From NCBI RefSeq assembly GCF_900110245.1, contig NZ_FOCZ01000003.1, positions 434,001 through 498,000 of the forward strand: a DNA stretch of 64,000 nt. The letters are read 5' to 3'. Positions 45,556 through 53,839 of this stretch are shown piece by piece. How positions within the stretch are numbered: the first letter of the stretch is position 1; each line of letters begins with the position of its first letter. The notes under the pieces were generated by a model, which was given only the letters and a program-made list of their open reading frames with translations, was not told the origin of the DNA and did not search any database. The DNA comes from Niastella yeongjuensis. GTDB taxonomy: Bacteria; Bacteroidota; Bacteroidia; Chitinophagales; Chitinophagaceae. The translations under genes and the position numbers were made by a program.

Positions 45556-46044
45556 ATGAAAGTTTTATTTCTTACTTCTTACTTTGTATTGCTTACCTCG
45601 CTGGTTTTTTGTCAAACTATAAAGAAGGTAAAAGTCACTGAAGTAGAAGAGTACATAAAGAACAGCGATCATCCTATTGTGTTGAATTGCTGGGCCACCT
45701 GGTGCGCGCCCTGTGTAGCGGAGATCCCGGATTTTATGGCAACAATAAAAAAGTACAGTGATCAAAAAGTGGAACTGGTGTTAATGAGTCTGGACTTTGC
45801 GTCTTCTTATCCAAATAAAATCCTCGATCTGATTAAGAAGAGAAATTTCGAAGCTACTTTTCTGTGGCTGAACGAAACCAATGCTGATTATTTTTGTCCG
45901 AAGATAGACCCCAAGTGGGATGGCACCCTGCCTTCCACTTTGTTTGTAGATCCCAAAACGGGGTACCGTCAATTTTTTGGAAGGCCCATGACCGATAGAC
46001 AAATAGAATTGGAAGTTGGCAGGTTGGTGGGTCTGAAGAAGTAG
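45556..46044 (+). CDS. TlpA-like periplasmic thioredoxin
   Basis: 162 aa. Signal peptide MKVLFLTSYFVLLTSLVFCQ (possibly a lipobox at VFC) is followed by a thioredoxin fold with the redox site WATWCAPC (about residues 46-53). The SLDF and LPSTLFVDP (cis-Pro region) blocks follow. It would reduce or oxidise disulfides in the periplasm. It lies 23 bp after trmH and is likely cotranscribed. Its stop is followed by the class A inverted repeat. Confidence 0.88.
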   Translation: MKVLFLTSYFVLLTSLVFCQTIKKVKVTEVEEYIKNSDHPIVLNCWATWCAPCVAEIPDFMATIKKYSDQKVELVLMSLDFASSYPNKILDLIKKRNFEATFLWLNETNADYFCPKIDPKWDGTLPSTLFVDPKTGYRQFFGRPMTDRQIELEVGRLVGLKK

Positions 46045-46058
46045 TTAACCAGTTAACA

Positions 46059-46130
46059 AGTTGACCTGTTGACCAGTTGATCAGTTGGCCAGGTAACTGG
46101 TTAACTGATCAACTGGTCAACAGATCAACT
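46059..46130. repeat. Class A near-perfect 28-bp inverted repeat
   Basis: Left arm 46059-46086 (AGTTGACCTGTTGACCAG then TTGATCAGTT) and right arm 46103-46130 pair at 27 of 28 positions across a 16-nt loop. The arms are made of octamers GTTGACCT, GTTGACCA, GTTGATCA and so on. It lies between the convergent TlpA-like and DUF4142 genes, where it could act as a bidirectional transcription end, although no T-run follows. Confidence 0.92.
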
Positions 46131-46136
46131 TAATCC

Positions 46137-46766
46137 TTATTTCAGACTTTTTTCGATAGCTTTCGCTGAATCGAGGTGCATTCTAAGTGTTGGCAGTTTT
46201 TGCGATGCGAATGTTTTTACATCAGGATCGGTTCCATCCTTTGCTGTTTTTTCAAAAGCATCTACCACATCTTTATGGTCGCTGACCATCATTTTCATAT
46301 AGGCTTTATCAAAATCGGCCCCTTTCTTTTTGCTGAGATCTGTTACATGATCTGCATTTTTACCACCCAGTTCAGCAGGTAGGTTTACATTCTTTCCGCG
46401 GGCAATGGTTTTCAACTCATCATTGGCTGCGCTGTGATCGCGTACCATCATTTCTGCAAAACCTTTTACCCTTGGATTCATGGCTCTCTCACTGGCAAGT
46501 TTGCTTACTTCTACTTCAGTCATGCCACCAACGGCAGCATCATTCATAAAAGTGTGTGTTTTATCATCAACGGTGGTTGTACCCATTTTTGATGAATCGG
46601 GCATGTTGTTCACGTCACGATTGGCATCTGAATTATTAGGTGGTGCTTCATTAATACCTGTACCTGTTGAATCAGCATTATCACCATTTTTTGATGCCGG
46701 ACCCTGACAGGAAAAAACGGAAAACATAGCGCATACTGCAAATGAATAAAAGATTGTTTTTTTCAT
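46137..46766 (-). CDS. DUF4142 lipoprotein
   Basis: 209 aa. Start at 46766 gives MKKTIFYSFAVCAMFSVFSC with lipobox VFSC. After a disordered Asn/Asp-rich linker (about 22-75), a four-helix ferritin-like bundle of the DUF4142 type follows (about 76-208): ERAMNPRVKGFAEMMVRDHSAANDEL and YMKMMVSDHKDVVDAFEKTAK carry the repeated metal-like DH/E pattern. The family is common in Bacteroidota, with unclear function. Confidence 0.87.
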   Translation of the reverse strand: MKKTIFYSFAVCAMFSVFSCQGPASKNGDNADSTGTGINEAPPNNSDANRDVNNMPDSSKMGTTTVDDKTHTFMNDAAVGGMTEVEVSKLASERAMNPRVKGFAEMMVRDHSAANDELKTIARGKNVNLPAELGGKNADHVTDLSKKKGADFDKAYMKMMVSDHKDVVDAFEKTAKDGTDPDVKTFASQKLPTLRMHLDSAKAIEKSLK

Positions 46767-46928
46767 TCTTAACAATTTTTAGTGTTTTTATAAGTAGCGG
46801 CATGGAATCATAGAGCTGTTATATGATCAGCATTTTTTGTGCCTTGCCTGTACCAGCTTGTATAATGACCATAAAATGAATGGCATATGAATGTTGTGGG
46901 GAGTTATGTCAACACTCACTAAAGACAA

Positions 46929-46959
46929 AATCCCCCTCCGACCAGGTCGAAGAGGGATT
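46929..46959 (-). terminator. Possible terminator of the redoxin gene
   Basis: AATCCC and GGGATT pair around an imperfect inner stem (CGACC/GGTCG). A weak T-rich tail follows on the minus strand. It lies about 30 bp beyond the stop codon. Confidence 0.5.
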
Positions 46960-46990
46960 GTACAGATTTTAAAAACGGGACTTATTGGTG

Positions 46991-47599
46991 TTAAGAAATT
47001 CTCTTAATGCTACAACCAACCGATCTCGATTGTTTAACCGATACTTCTTTCCCGGACACCATCTCATTCATCGCCTCTTTTAAATGATGGCGATTAACAC
47101 TTGCAGCATCGGATGATGGACTGTCATCAATGGCGCCATGATATACCAGTTTTCCATTTTTATCGAACAGAAAACATTCTGGTGTACGGGAGGCTCCAAA
47201 TGCATCGGCCAGCTCATTGTTTTTATCTTCGGCATAATACCAACTATAATACTGGCCCTTCGCATAGGCCTGCATGGCGGTCAATGATTCAGAATTGTTT
47301 CGGTCAGCTTCATTAGAATTCAATAAAACCACACCAATGCTTTTGCTTGTCGCATACTGACAGATTTCCTTGGTACGGGCCTGATTATTAATAACCACAG
47401 GGCAGGTGTTGCAACTAAACATTACCAGCAAGCCGTTCTCCTTCACAGCGTTTTTTAATGTCACCTCTTTGCCGGAAATATCTTTTAACTTATTGTCTGC
47501 TTTCGGAATAGCTGACCCCAATGGCAATGGGTCTTTCATAGTAAATGCAAACAAAACCATTGCAGCCAACAGCAATAAGCCGGGTAGAGCTTTTTTCAT
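46991..47599 (-). CDS. Exported redoxin-like protein
   Basis: 202 aa. Signal peptide MKKALPGLLLLAAMVLFAF ahead of a thioredoxin-like fold of the redoxin/AhpC-TSA type. The active site reads SCNTCPV (CxxC, about residues 62-65), as in many AhpC-TSA-like proteins of unknown role, and the cis-Pro loop is SRTPECFLFD. The C-terminus has an extra Cys (SVGCSIKR). It is likely monocistronic. Confidence 0.83.
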   Translation of the reverse strand: MKKALPGLLLLAAMVLFAFTMKDPLPLGSAIPKADNKLKDISGKEVTLKNAVKENGLLVMFSCNTCPVVINNQARTKEICQYATSKSIGVVLLNSNEADRNNSESLTAMQAYAKGQYYSWYYAEDKNNELADAFGASRTPECFLFDKNGKLVYHGAIDDSPSSDAASVNRHHLKEAMNEMVSGKEVSVKQSRSVGCSIKRIS

Positions 47600-47735
47600 T
47601 TGACATTTATTTATGTGTTATTTAACAGGGCGGGGGAATAAGATCTTCATGGTACTGTATCCTTTCATGAAAATTTTATAACGAAGCTTTCATAGTAGCA
47701 GATACTATGACAAATAGCTATGCAAAGTTTACTAA

Positions 47736-47761
47736 AAAATGCTGGCTTTACCTAGCATTTT
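47736..47761 (-). terminator. Terminator after the BrkB-like gene
   Basis: Stem AAAATGCT / AGCATTTT with a 10-nt loop; on the minus strand it is followed by extra T. It lies about 70 bp beyond the BrkB-like stop codon. Confidence 0.65.
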
Positions 47762-47829
47762 CTGTTAAGCGACTTTAAAATTTCATTAAAAAATAGAGGA
47801 TAATTGCAATGTGAGCCTTTTAACAAAAG

Positions 47830-48807
47830 TTATACGCGGTCATGAAAAATGAGGTCTTCATTGATATTATGTTGCTGTTTCTGCCGCTCATCGGCCATGG
47901 CTTTAATGGAATGGATACTTACATTCAGTTCATACCCAATAAGCAATACAAGCGAATTAATGTATATGATGATCATCAGCACTATGATGGTGCCTATCGA
48001 TCCGTACAACGCATTGTATTTACCAAAGTTGTTTACAAAGATCGAAAAGCTCAGCGTGGTGAGAATGCTCAGGAAGGTGGCCAGTATGGCACCGGGTGAA
48101 AACAACCTGAAACGCTTTTTTATAGCCGGGGCATATTTATAAATAAATCCAATAGCATAAAAGATCAGGGCAACTATAAACAACCAACGTGCTATACCAA
48201 TGATTTGCAATACCAGGGTATTTTGAATACCCAGCCATTTCAGTACCGCGTTTTGTGCAATCAGCAATATTAAACAGGCCAGTATTAAGCCCATAATGAT
48301 GACAGTAAGCTTGATGGCTACCATGCGGGTATTTAACCCGGTGCGTTTTTCGAACCCAATGTAGTTCTTGTTGAAAGAACGCATCAGGCCCATCATTCCA
48401 TTCGAAGCAAAAAAGATCAACAACACGAAACCGAATGATAACAGGGCTATATGATCTTCTTTGAAGAAGCTGTCTACAAAGGTCATGATCCCCTTGTTAT
48501 AAGTATCAGCCGGAATAATGTCGCGGATTATAGAATGCAGCTGCCGTTTTATTTGTCCCTTGCGAATAAATGGCAATTGGGGGATCAATGTAAACAGGAA
48601 CAGGCAAGAGGGCGGAATGGACATGATAAAGTTATACGAAACTGCCGATGCCCTTTCTGTTAAACCCACCCGGCGGATCTGTTCTTTAAAAAACTTTATT
48701 ACATCGAACAGAGGTACTCCGTCGAAGCCTGGTAAAACTATCTTTTTACTTTTTTCAGCAAAAAAGCGGATAGGGGGCGAGTTTAATATAACGCGTTCTA
48801 CATTCAT
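47830..48807 (-). CDS. YihY/BrkB-family membrane protein
   Basis: 325 aa with six membrane helices. The stretch TERASAVSYNFIMSIPPSCLFLFTLIPQLP and the later FASNGMMGLMRSFNKNY then SPGAILATFLSILTTLSFSIFVNNFGKYNALYGSIGTIIVLMI are YihY/BrkB blocks. The family was once called ribonuclease BN by mistake; its role in the envelope is unclear. Its start codon overlaps the last 4 bases of mltG, so the two are translationally coupled. Confidence 0.9.
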   Translation of the reverse strand: MNVERVILNSPPIRFFAEKSKKIVLPGFDGVPLFDVIKFFKEQIRRVGLTERASAVSYNFIMSIPPSCLFLFTLIPQLPFIRKGQIKRQLHSIIRDIIPADTYNKGIMTFVDSFFKEDHIALLSFGFVLLIFFASNGMMGLMRSFNKNYIGFEKRTGLNTRMVAIKLTVIIMGLILACLILLIAQNAVLKWLGIQNTLVLQIIGIARWLFIVALIFYAIGFIYKYAPAIKKRFRLFSPGAILATFLSILTTLSFSIFVNNFGKYNALYGSIGTIIVLMIIIYINSLVLLIGYELNVSIHSIKAMADERQKQQHNINEDLIFHDRV

Positions 48808-49850
48808 TTATGTCTTTCTAAACTGTCTTTTATAGCTCTTTTCTGTTGTTCTATCGATAATGCCGTGCGAAACTCGTTGGCCACTTTTACGTGTTGATCA
48901 AATGTGGTTGTAAATACATGGCGTCCCGAGAAATCACTTTTGGCTACAAAATAAAGATAATTAGTTTGTGGCGAATGTAAAACTGCATCCAGTGTAATCA
49001 CTGAAGGGGTACAAATGGGCCCGGGTGGTAAACCCGCGTTCATATACGTATTGTAAGGCGATTCTACGCTGAGGTATTTGGTATGAATACGACGCAGGGT
49101 AAAATCTTTCATCGCAAATTTAATGGTGGGGTCGGCCTGTAAACGCATGCCTTTTTTAAACCGGTTCAGGTAAATACTGGCAATGGTGTCCTTATCTGTT
49201 CTTATGGTTGATTCTTCTTCTACAATAGAGGCCAGCGTATATGCCTGAATGGGGGTAAGCCCCTGGTTGCGGGCCTGCTGCCGGCGTTCATCGGTCCATA
49301 CCCTTTTGTATTCTTCATGAAATTTATCGAAGATGTTTTGCATGGACGCATTCCAGAAATAGGTATAGGTATTGGGGTAGATCATGGCCATTACCGTATT
49401 GCTGTCGAAGCCTAATGACTTCAGCGAATCATTTAAATAAGTAAGTACGTCCAATGAGTCTACTTCCATTTTACGGCCCAGGAAACCGGCCAGGTTTTCT
49501 TTGGTGCGCAGTTTGGTAATAATGAGTTTTACCGGGGCCTGGGTGCCATTACGGAGCAGGCGGGTAATATCCATCAGGCTCATGCCATTCTTTATTTCGT
49601 ACCGGCCGGCTTTCAGCTTTTCCGGAACATCGAGTTTGGTAGCCAGCAGATCAAACATCCCCGGGCTTTTTACCAGGTTGCTGTCTTTTACTGATTTCAG
49701 CACCTCCGGCCAGGTGGCATGACCGGTGTATATATAAAGATATTTCGATTTTTGGGGGAATGCGGTATTGGCTGCGAAAAACTGCCAGCCGGCAAAAGCG
49801 CCTGCCAGCACTACAATCATCAGAACGCTTATTACCAGTTTTCTGAACAT
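48804..49850 (-). CDS. mltG: Endolytic murein transglycosylase MltG
   Basis: 348 aa. It cuts nascent glycan strands at the inner membrane and sets their length. An N-terminal membrane anchor (about 4-26) precedes a LysM-like region (about 40-105) and the YceG/MltG domain: YPNTYTYFWNAS, the catalytic Glu in ASIVEEES (about 210-217), LQADPTIKFA and SPYNTYMNAGLPPGPI. Length fits the family. It leads a two-gene unit with the BrkB-like gene. Confidence 0.94.
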   Translation of the reverse strand: MFRKLVISVLMIVVLAGAFAGWQFFAANTAFPQKSKYLYIYTGHATWPEVLKSVKDSNLVKSPGMFDLLATKLDVPEKLKAGRYEIKNGMSLMDITRLLRNGTQAPVKLIITKLRTKENLAGFLGRKMEVDSLDVLTYLNDSLKSLGFDSNTVMAMIYPNTYTYFWNASMQNIFDKFHEEYKRVWTDERRQQARNQGLTPIQAYTLASIVEEESTIRTDKDTIASIYLNRFKKGMRLQADPTIKFAMKDFTLRRIHTKYLSVESPYNTYMNAGLPPGPICTPSVITLDAVLHSPQTNYLYFVAKSDFSGRHVFTTTFDQHVKVANEFRTALSIEQQKRAIKDSLERHK

Positions 49851-49926
49851 GGGATATAGATTATTTTTTTATCATCTATTGCTTCTTTTCCAAGCGGTGA
49901 AGTGCAAGAACTATGCTAACTAAAGG

Positions 49927-50003
49927 CAAAGGGCAGCGGGCAGAAGGCAAAGAGAAACGCTCGAAACGCAAATATATTTTTGCCATTTGCTTTCTGCCCT
50001 TTG
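49927..50003. repeat. Class C repeat with inverted copy
   Basis: Left arm CAAAGGGCAGCGGGCAGAAG then GCAAA (49927-49951), right arm TTTGCTTTCTGCCCTTTG (49986-50003), the inverse. It resembles 27595-27627 and 52262-52335. Confidence 0.75.
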
Positions 50004-50009
50004 ACCCAT

Positions 50010-50039
50010 AAAAAAACCCTGCCCGAAAAAGACAGGGTT
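50010..50039 (-). terminator. Terminator after secG
   Basis: Stem AACCCTG / CAGGGTT (50015-50021 and 50033-50039); on the minus strand it is followed by a T-run. It ends the operon that starts at the sigma-54 activator gene. Confidence 0.82.
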
Positions 50040-50059
50040 GAACTATTTTTTACAATATA

Positions 50060-50386
50060 TTATTTGCTTTGTGCGGGACCTTGTAAAGGTGATCCACTGT
50101 TGGGAGCGGGGGCTCCTGCAGCAGGACGGGCATTTATTGACTCGCCTCTGGTTGCTTTACCTTCAGGGATAAAAACAGTTGAAAACAAACACAACAGGGC
50201 AATTGCAATTGCCATAACCCAGGTACCTTTTTCCAGTACATCGGTTGTTTGTTTTACGCCCATGAACTGGGTATTGAAACCGGCAATGCTACCAGCCAGT
50301 CCACCGCCTTTAGGGTTTTGGATCAGGATAAACAAACCCATGGCCACGCTAGCTATAATTATGAGAACCAAGAACAAGATGATCAT
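50060..50386 (-). CDS. secG: Preprotein translocase subunit SecG
   Basis: 108 aa with two membrane helices (about 2-21 and 55-73). The conserved LIQNPKGGGLAGSIAGF loop is present. SecG aids SecYE-A driven export. The C-terminal tail is Pro/Ala-rich and polar, a common Bacteroidota feature. It starts 1 bp after the acidic TPR-like gene and is last in an operon with lptE. Confidence 0.93.
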   Translation of the reverse strand: MIILFLVLIIIASVAMGLFILIQNPKGGGLAGSIAGFNTQFMGVKQTTDVLEKGTWVMAIAIALLCLFSTVFIPEGKATRGESINARPAAGAPAPNSGSPLQGPAQSK

Positions 50387-50387
50387 G

Positions 50388-51767
50388 TCACTGTGCTTTT
50401 AATTGTTCAATACGACCCGCAAAATAAGGTCTTTTGGCGGGATTAAGCAAACTTAATTTCTCATATACACGTATTGCCTTATCGGGATTTCCCTGTTTGA
50501 CCCAAACTTCGGCCATGGCCTCAGTCAGCACCTCTTTTTCCTCAATAGAATGTTCTGCAATACGTTGTATGCTTTGGTTGGTCACATCATCTAACGAAGT
50601 ATTGGTTTCAATGGGGCCAATCCGTTTCATGCTTCGCAACCAGTCGGTAAAGCTTTTCAGCTGTTTACCCAGCTTGTCTTTCAGTTCTTCCTGCAACAGT
50701 TTTATGCCTTGGGAAGCAAAATAATCGATGGTGTGGTACGATTCAAAGATCGGTTCACCCAGGTCAACCGCCGATTTACCTTCCTGGGTAGCTGCCGTAA
50801 AACCGGCTACCTGTTGGGTAGGGGCTTCCGCCGCAACGGCTATGGGTTCAGCTGCAGGAATTATTTCATTGATCTCTTCAACTAATTGTTCTTCAATAGC
50901 TATTTCCGCCGGCGCCAGGGGCTCGGTGGCCACTTCAGTGGCAGTAACAGGCGCTATGGCGGCCAATTCTTCAGGGGCTATTTCAATCGCGGGTACCACG
51001 TCATCGGCCACGGCAGTAACTTCCATTTCTATTTTCGTAACGTCAACAGCCGGTACAATGTCATCTTCCGGGGCCGTGGTTTCCAACTCGGCATTGATCA
51101 CTTCTACCGCAGGCACAATTTCATCGGCGTCTTTATCAGGTTCTACCGAAACGGCAGGTGGTATCAATGCTTCTTCGGTAATGCTAACTGCATTGGCGGC
51201 GGCTTCTGTCGTTTTGCTTTCTTCAGCCAGTTGACTGATCTCTGCAATGGCTACGGCTGAGGCGGTTTCTGCAATCGCTTCTTCTTTTTCAACCAGTGAA
51301 CCGTTTTCGTTCACCTGCAGGCTTTTCTCCTCCTCTTCTGTTGAAATTGATCCTTCCATAGCCGGGGCTGTAGTTTGCTCCGCTACCAGTTGTATAGGTT
51401 GTTCTGATGTTGCCGGTTCTTCCGCTAACGGTTCATGTTCTGATGGCCCGTTTTTAGCCAGCTGCACTATCCTGAACCCTGGCTGTTGGTCTGGTTCTTC
51501 TGCTTTTACCGGAATCACAGGCGCTTCTTCCTTTTGGTCGAGCTGCCAGCGTAACCATAACGCATTATGAAAGTAAAGGGATGCCTGCTCCCCCTGCTCA
51601 TAATGATTATAGGAGCCAACGTCCTTGAGCTTTTTAGCATAAAGGAATTGTCCCACCGCGGCATACGGATAATCGTCTGTGAACTGTTTCAGTTCCTGTT
51701 CAGTCACCTGTTCAAAGGAGTCTTTATCGAAAAGGTGTTTGACCAGTGTTTGAATGTGATATTGCAT
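50388..51767 (-). CDS. Acidic low-complexity protein with TPR-like end
   Basis: 459 aa, no signal peptide. The first 90 residues form a conserved helical region (FTDDYPYAAVGQFLYAKKLKD). Residues about 100-330 are Glu/Ala/Val/Pro-rich and include repeated units (DEIVPAVEVINAELETT, DIVPAVDVTKIEMEVT, DVVPAIEIAPEELAAI). A TPR-like end (about 400-459) has VWVKQGNPDKAIRVYEKLSLLNP. Such proteins sit between lptE and secG in many Bacteroidota. Function unknown. The gene is 9 bp after lptE and 1 bp before secG. Confidence 0.72.
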   Translation of the reverse strand: MQYHIQTLVKHLFDKDSFEQVTEQELKQFTDDYPYAAVGQFLYAKKLKDVGSYNHYEQGEQASLYFHNALWLRWQLDQKEEAPVIPVKAEEPDQQPGFRIVQLAKNGPSEHEPLAEEPATSEQPIQLVAEQTTAPAMEGSISTEEEEKSLQVNENGSLVEKEEAIAETASAVAIAEISQLAEESKTTEAAANAVSITEEALIPPAVSVEPDKDADEIVPAVEVINAELETTAPEDDIVPAVDVTKIEMEVTAVADDVVPAIEIAPEELAAIAPVTATEVATEPLAPAEIAIEEQLVEEINEIIPAAEPIAVAAEAPTQQVAGFTAATQEGKSAVDLGEPIFESYHTIDYFASQGIKLLQEELKDKLGKQLKSFTDWLRSMKRIGPIETNTSLDDVTNQSIQRIAEHSIEEKEVLTEAMAEVWVKQGNPDKAIRVYEKLSLLNPAKRPYFAGRIEQLKAQ

Positions 51768-51776
51768 GTAACCAGC

Positions 51777-52358
51777 TTACCAGTTTGAAAAAATACGATT
51801 GAATATTTCGTCCACCATGTTTTTTATGATGGTTTCGTTTAATTGGGCTTCAGCCGTGGGTAACGGAACATCCGCGCCGTAGTCGAAGTTACGGGAAACA
51901 TCGGCTTCAAAGTTCTTCGTAGCATCCAGGTTGTTCCTAAAATTTATGTGTACTACTACAGTAAGCCGCTGAATAGAGGCCTGCTGGGTCGGATTACCCG
52001 TACCGCCGGTACCACCCGAGATACCTGATGTAGTAACATTATAACCAGTTACCTGACCACTGATGTCGTAATGCGCATCATCGTTCTGCACGCCGGTTAA
52101 CCGGGTTTGGTTCATGATCTTCTGGCGTAACTTATCGGTTAACTGCGGACTTAGCTGTGGATTTACATACCGTGCCCGGTTCTCGATATAATTCACCCTA
52201 AAAGTTTTTACTTCAGGTGGAATAGAACCAATGTCTTTGAAGCTATAGCAACCGCTAAGTAGGGCAAAGGGCAAAAGGCAAAGGGCAAAGAGGAAATTCA
52301 ATCTCTGCCTGCGGCCTTCTGCTTTCTGTCCCTGAACTTTATCATTCTTTAATATCAT
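51777..52358 (-). CDS. lptE: LPS-assembly lipoprotein LptE
   Basis: 193 aa. LptE plugs and helps assemble LptD, the outer-membrane LPS translocon. The lipobox is LLSGC (Cys about residue 37), followed by YSFKDIGSIPPEVKTFRV and LTDKLRQKIMNQTRLT, typical of the family. The hydrophobic signal LNFLFALCLLPFALLSGC is encoded by a class C repeat (see 52262-52335). The ATG at 52358 overlaps the end of the sigma-54 gene by 17 bp and no better start was seen, leaving a long basic n-region of about 20 residues. Confidence 0.88.
   Translation of the reverse strand: MILKNDKVQGQKAEGRRQRLNFLFALCLLPFALLSGCYSFKDIGSIPPEVKTFRVNYIENRARYVNPQLSPQLTDKLRQKIMNQTRLTGVQNDDAHYDISGQVTGYNVTTSGISGGTGGTGNPTQQASIQRLTVVVHINFRNNLDATKNFEADVSRNFDYGADVPLPTAEAQLNETIIKNMVDEIFNRIFSNW
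52262..52335 (-). repeat. Class C repeat within the lptE signal-peptide region
   Basis: On the plus strand GGGCAAAGGGCAAAAGGCAA then AGGGCAAAGAGG (52263-52293) and the opposed CTGCCTGCGGCCTTCTGC (52306-52323) match the class C pattern of 27595-27627 and 49927-50003. Here the array overlaps coding sequence. Confidence 0.78.
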
Positions 52359-53586
52359 ATTCTTTCAATTTACGGTAAAGCGTCCTTTCACTGATACCCA
52401 GGTCAAGGGCGGCATCTTTCCGTTTGCCTTTATGTTTTTTAAGTGCTTTCTCTATCAGCTCTTTTTCTTTGTCCATAATGTTCAGCGACTCATCTACTTC
52501 TTCATGGTGATGAATATCGTCGTTGTCATGATGGATCATAACCGGCTGGGAAGGTCCCTGCACAACCGGCTGCATATAAGCCGCAGGCAGCAGTTCTTTT
52601 GACTTCAACTCGTTTAATAACGATTGATTTTGCACGCTGGTACCCGGGTTCTGCAGAATATCTACAAACATCTTCTTCAGCTCGGTCACATCTTTCTTCA
52701 TATCGAAAAAGAGCTTGTACAAAATTTCACGTTCGTTGGCAAATTCATGCCCATTGGCTACGGGATTGCCGCTTGCATTGGCCAGCACGGGCAGCCGGTT
52801 CATGTCCCGGTTGGGGAGGAACCGTTTTAACTCATTGGATGATACCAATTTATCGGAAGCCAGCACGGAAATTTGTTCTGCAATATTCTTCAATTCACGC
52901 ACATTACCGGGCCAGGGGTAGTTAATTAACACATCTTTCGCCTCATCATCTAACTGCACCGGTGTGGTTTTATAGCGTTCTGCAAAGTCAACACTGAACC
53001 GTCTGAACAGGAGGGGAATGTCTTCGGGCCGGTCGCGCAGGGATGGCACCCTGATAGGTACCGTGCTTAACCTATAATAAAGATCTTCCCTGAACTTACC
53101 ATTTTGGGTAAAGGTGAGCAGGTCTTTATTGGAGGCTGCAATTACCCGCACGTCGGTTTTTTGCACTTTGGAAGAACCAACACGAATGAACTCACCTGTT
53201 TCCAGTACCCGCAGCAGGCGGGCTTGTGTACCCAGTGGCATTTCACCAATTTCATCGAGGAAGATGGTGCCGCCGTTCACGGTTTCAAAATAACCTTTAC
53301 GGGCGTCAACGGCGCCGGTGAAGGAGCCTTTTTCATGGCCGAACAATTCCGAATCGATAGTGCCTTCAGGAATGGCGCCACAGTTAACTGCAATAAACGG
53401 GTTGTGTTTGCGGGCCGATAAGGCATGAATAATCACTGAAAATGCTTCTTTACCCACACCGCTTTCCCCGGCTATCAGCACGGTCAGGTCGGTATTGCTT
53501 ACCTGTGCAGCTACCTGCAAGGCAAAGTTCAATGCCGGCGAGTTGCCGATTATGCCGAACCTGTTTTTGATACTTTGAATATCCAC
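52342..53586 (-). CDS. Sigma-54-dependent AAA+ transcriptional activator
   Basis: 414 aa. AAA+ domain (about 12-240) with Walker A GESGVGKE, the sigma-54-contact loop GSFTGA (a variant of GAFTGA) and Walker B GTIFLDEIGEMP. It is followed by a His-rich linker (HDNDDIHHHEEVDE) and a Fis-type HTH (KDAALDLGISERTLYRKLKEYDI). There is no N-terminal receiver or sensor domain, so it may be always active or controlled by another protein. It overlaps lptE by 17 bp and heads the lptE-secG operon. Confidence 0.92.
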   Translation of the reverse strand: MDIQSIKNRFGIIGNSPALNFALQVAAQVSNTDLTVLIAGESGVGKEAFSVIIHALSARKHNPFIAVNCGAIPEGTIDSELFGHEKGSFTGAVDARKGYFETVNGGTIFLDEIGEMPLGTQARLLRVLETGEFIRVGSSKVQKTDVRVIAASNKDLLTFTQNGKFREDLYYRLSTVPIRVPSLRDRPEDIPLLFRRFSVDFAERYKTTPVQLDDEAKDVLINYPWPGNVRELKNIAEQISVLASDKLVSSNELKRFLPNRDMNRLPVLANASGNPVANGHEFANEREILYKLFFDMKKDVTELKKMFVDILQNPGTSVQNQSLLNELKSKELLPAAYMQPVVQGPSQPVMIHHDNDDIHHHEEVDESLNIMDKEKELIEKALKKHKGKRKDAALDLGISERTLYRKLKEYDIKE

Positions 53587-53786
53587 TTTCTACTAATTTA
53601 TTTCAGATACCCTCAGCGGTTATCAGTGATAATTTTGCATGAAGGTGATCCGGATTATTTTTAATCAGGGCCACGCCCTGTATGTGTTATGTTATAACAA
53701 TGCCCTTGTGAAGGGAAGGGCTGGTCTGGCACTTTTGCCAAACTGATAGTTTCAATTCGTTACAATCAGGCGATGGTTGCAGATAG

Positions 53787-53833
53787 CCAGTTACCAACTC
53801 TCCCGCCTTGCAGGAAACCAGGTAACTGGTTTC
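53787..53833. repeat. Inverted repeat related to class B
   Basis: CCAGTTACC (53787-53795) pairs with GGTAACTGG (53821-53829); a second palindrome GAAACCAG/CTGGTTTC overlaps the right arm. A T-rich stretch follows on the plus strand. It lies just past the miaB stop codon. Confidence 0.6.
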
Positions 53834-53839
53834 TTTTAT

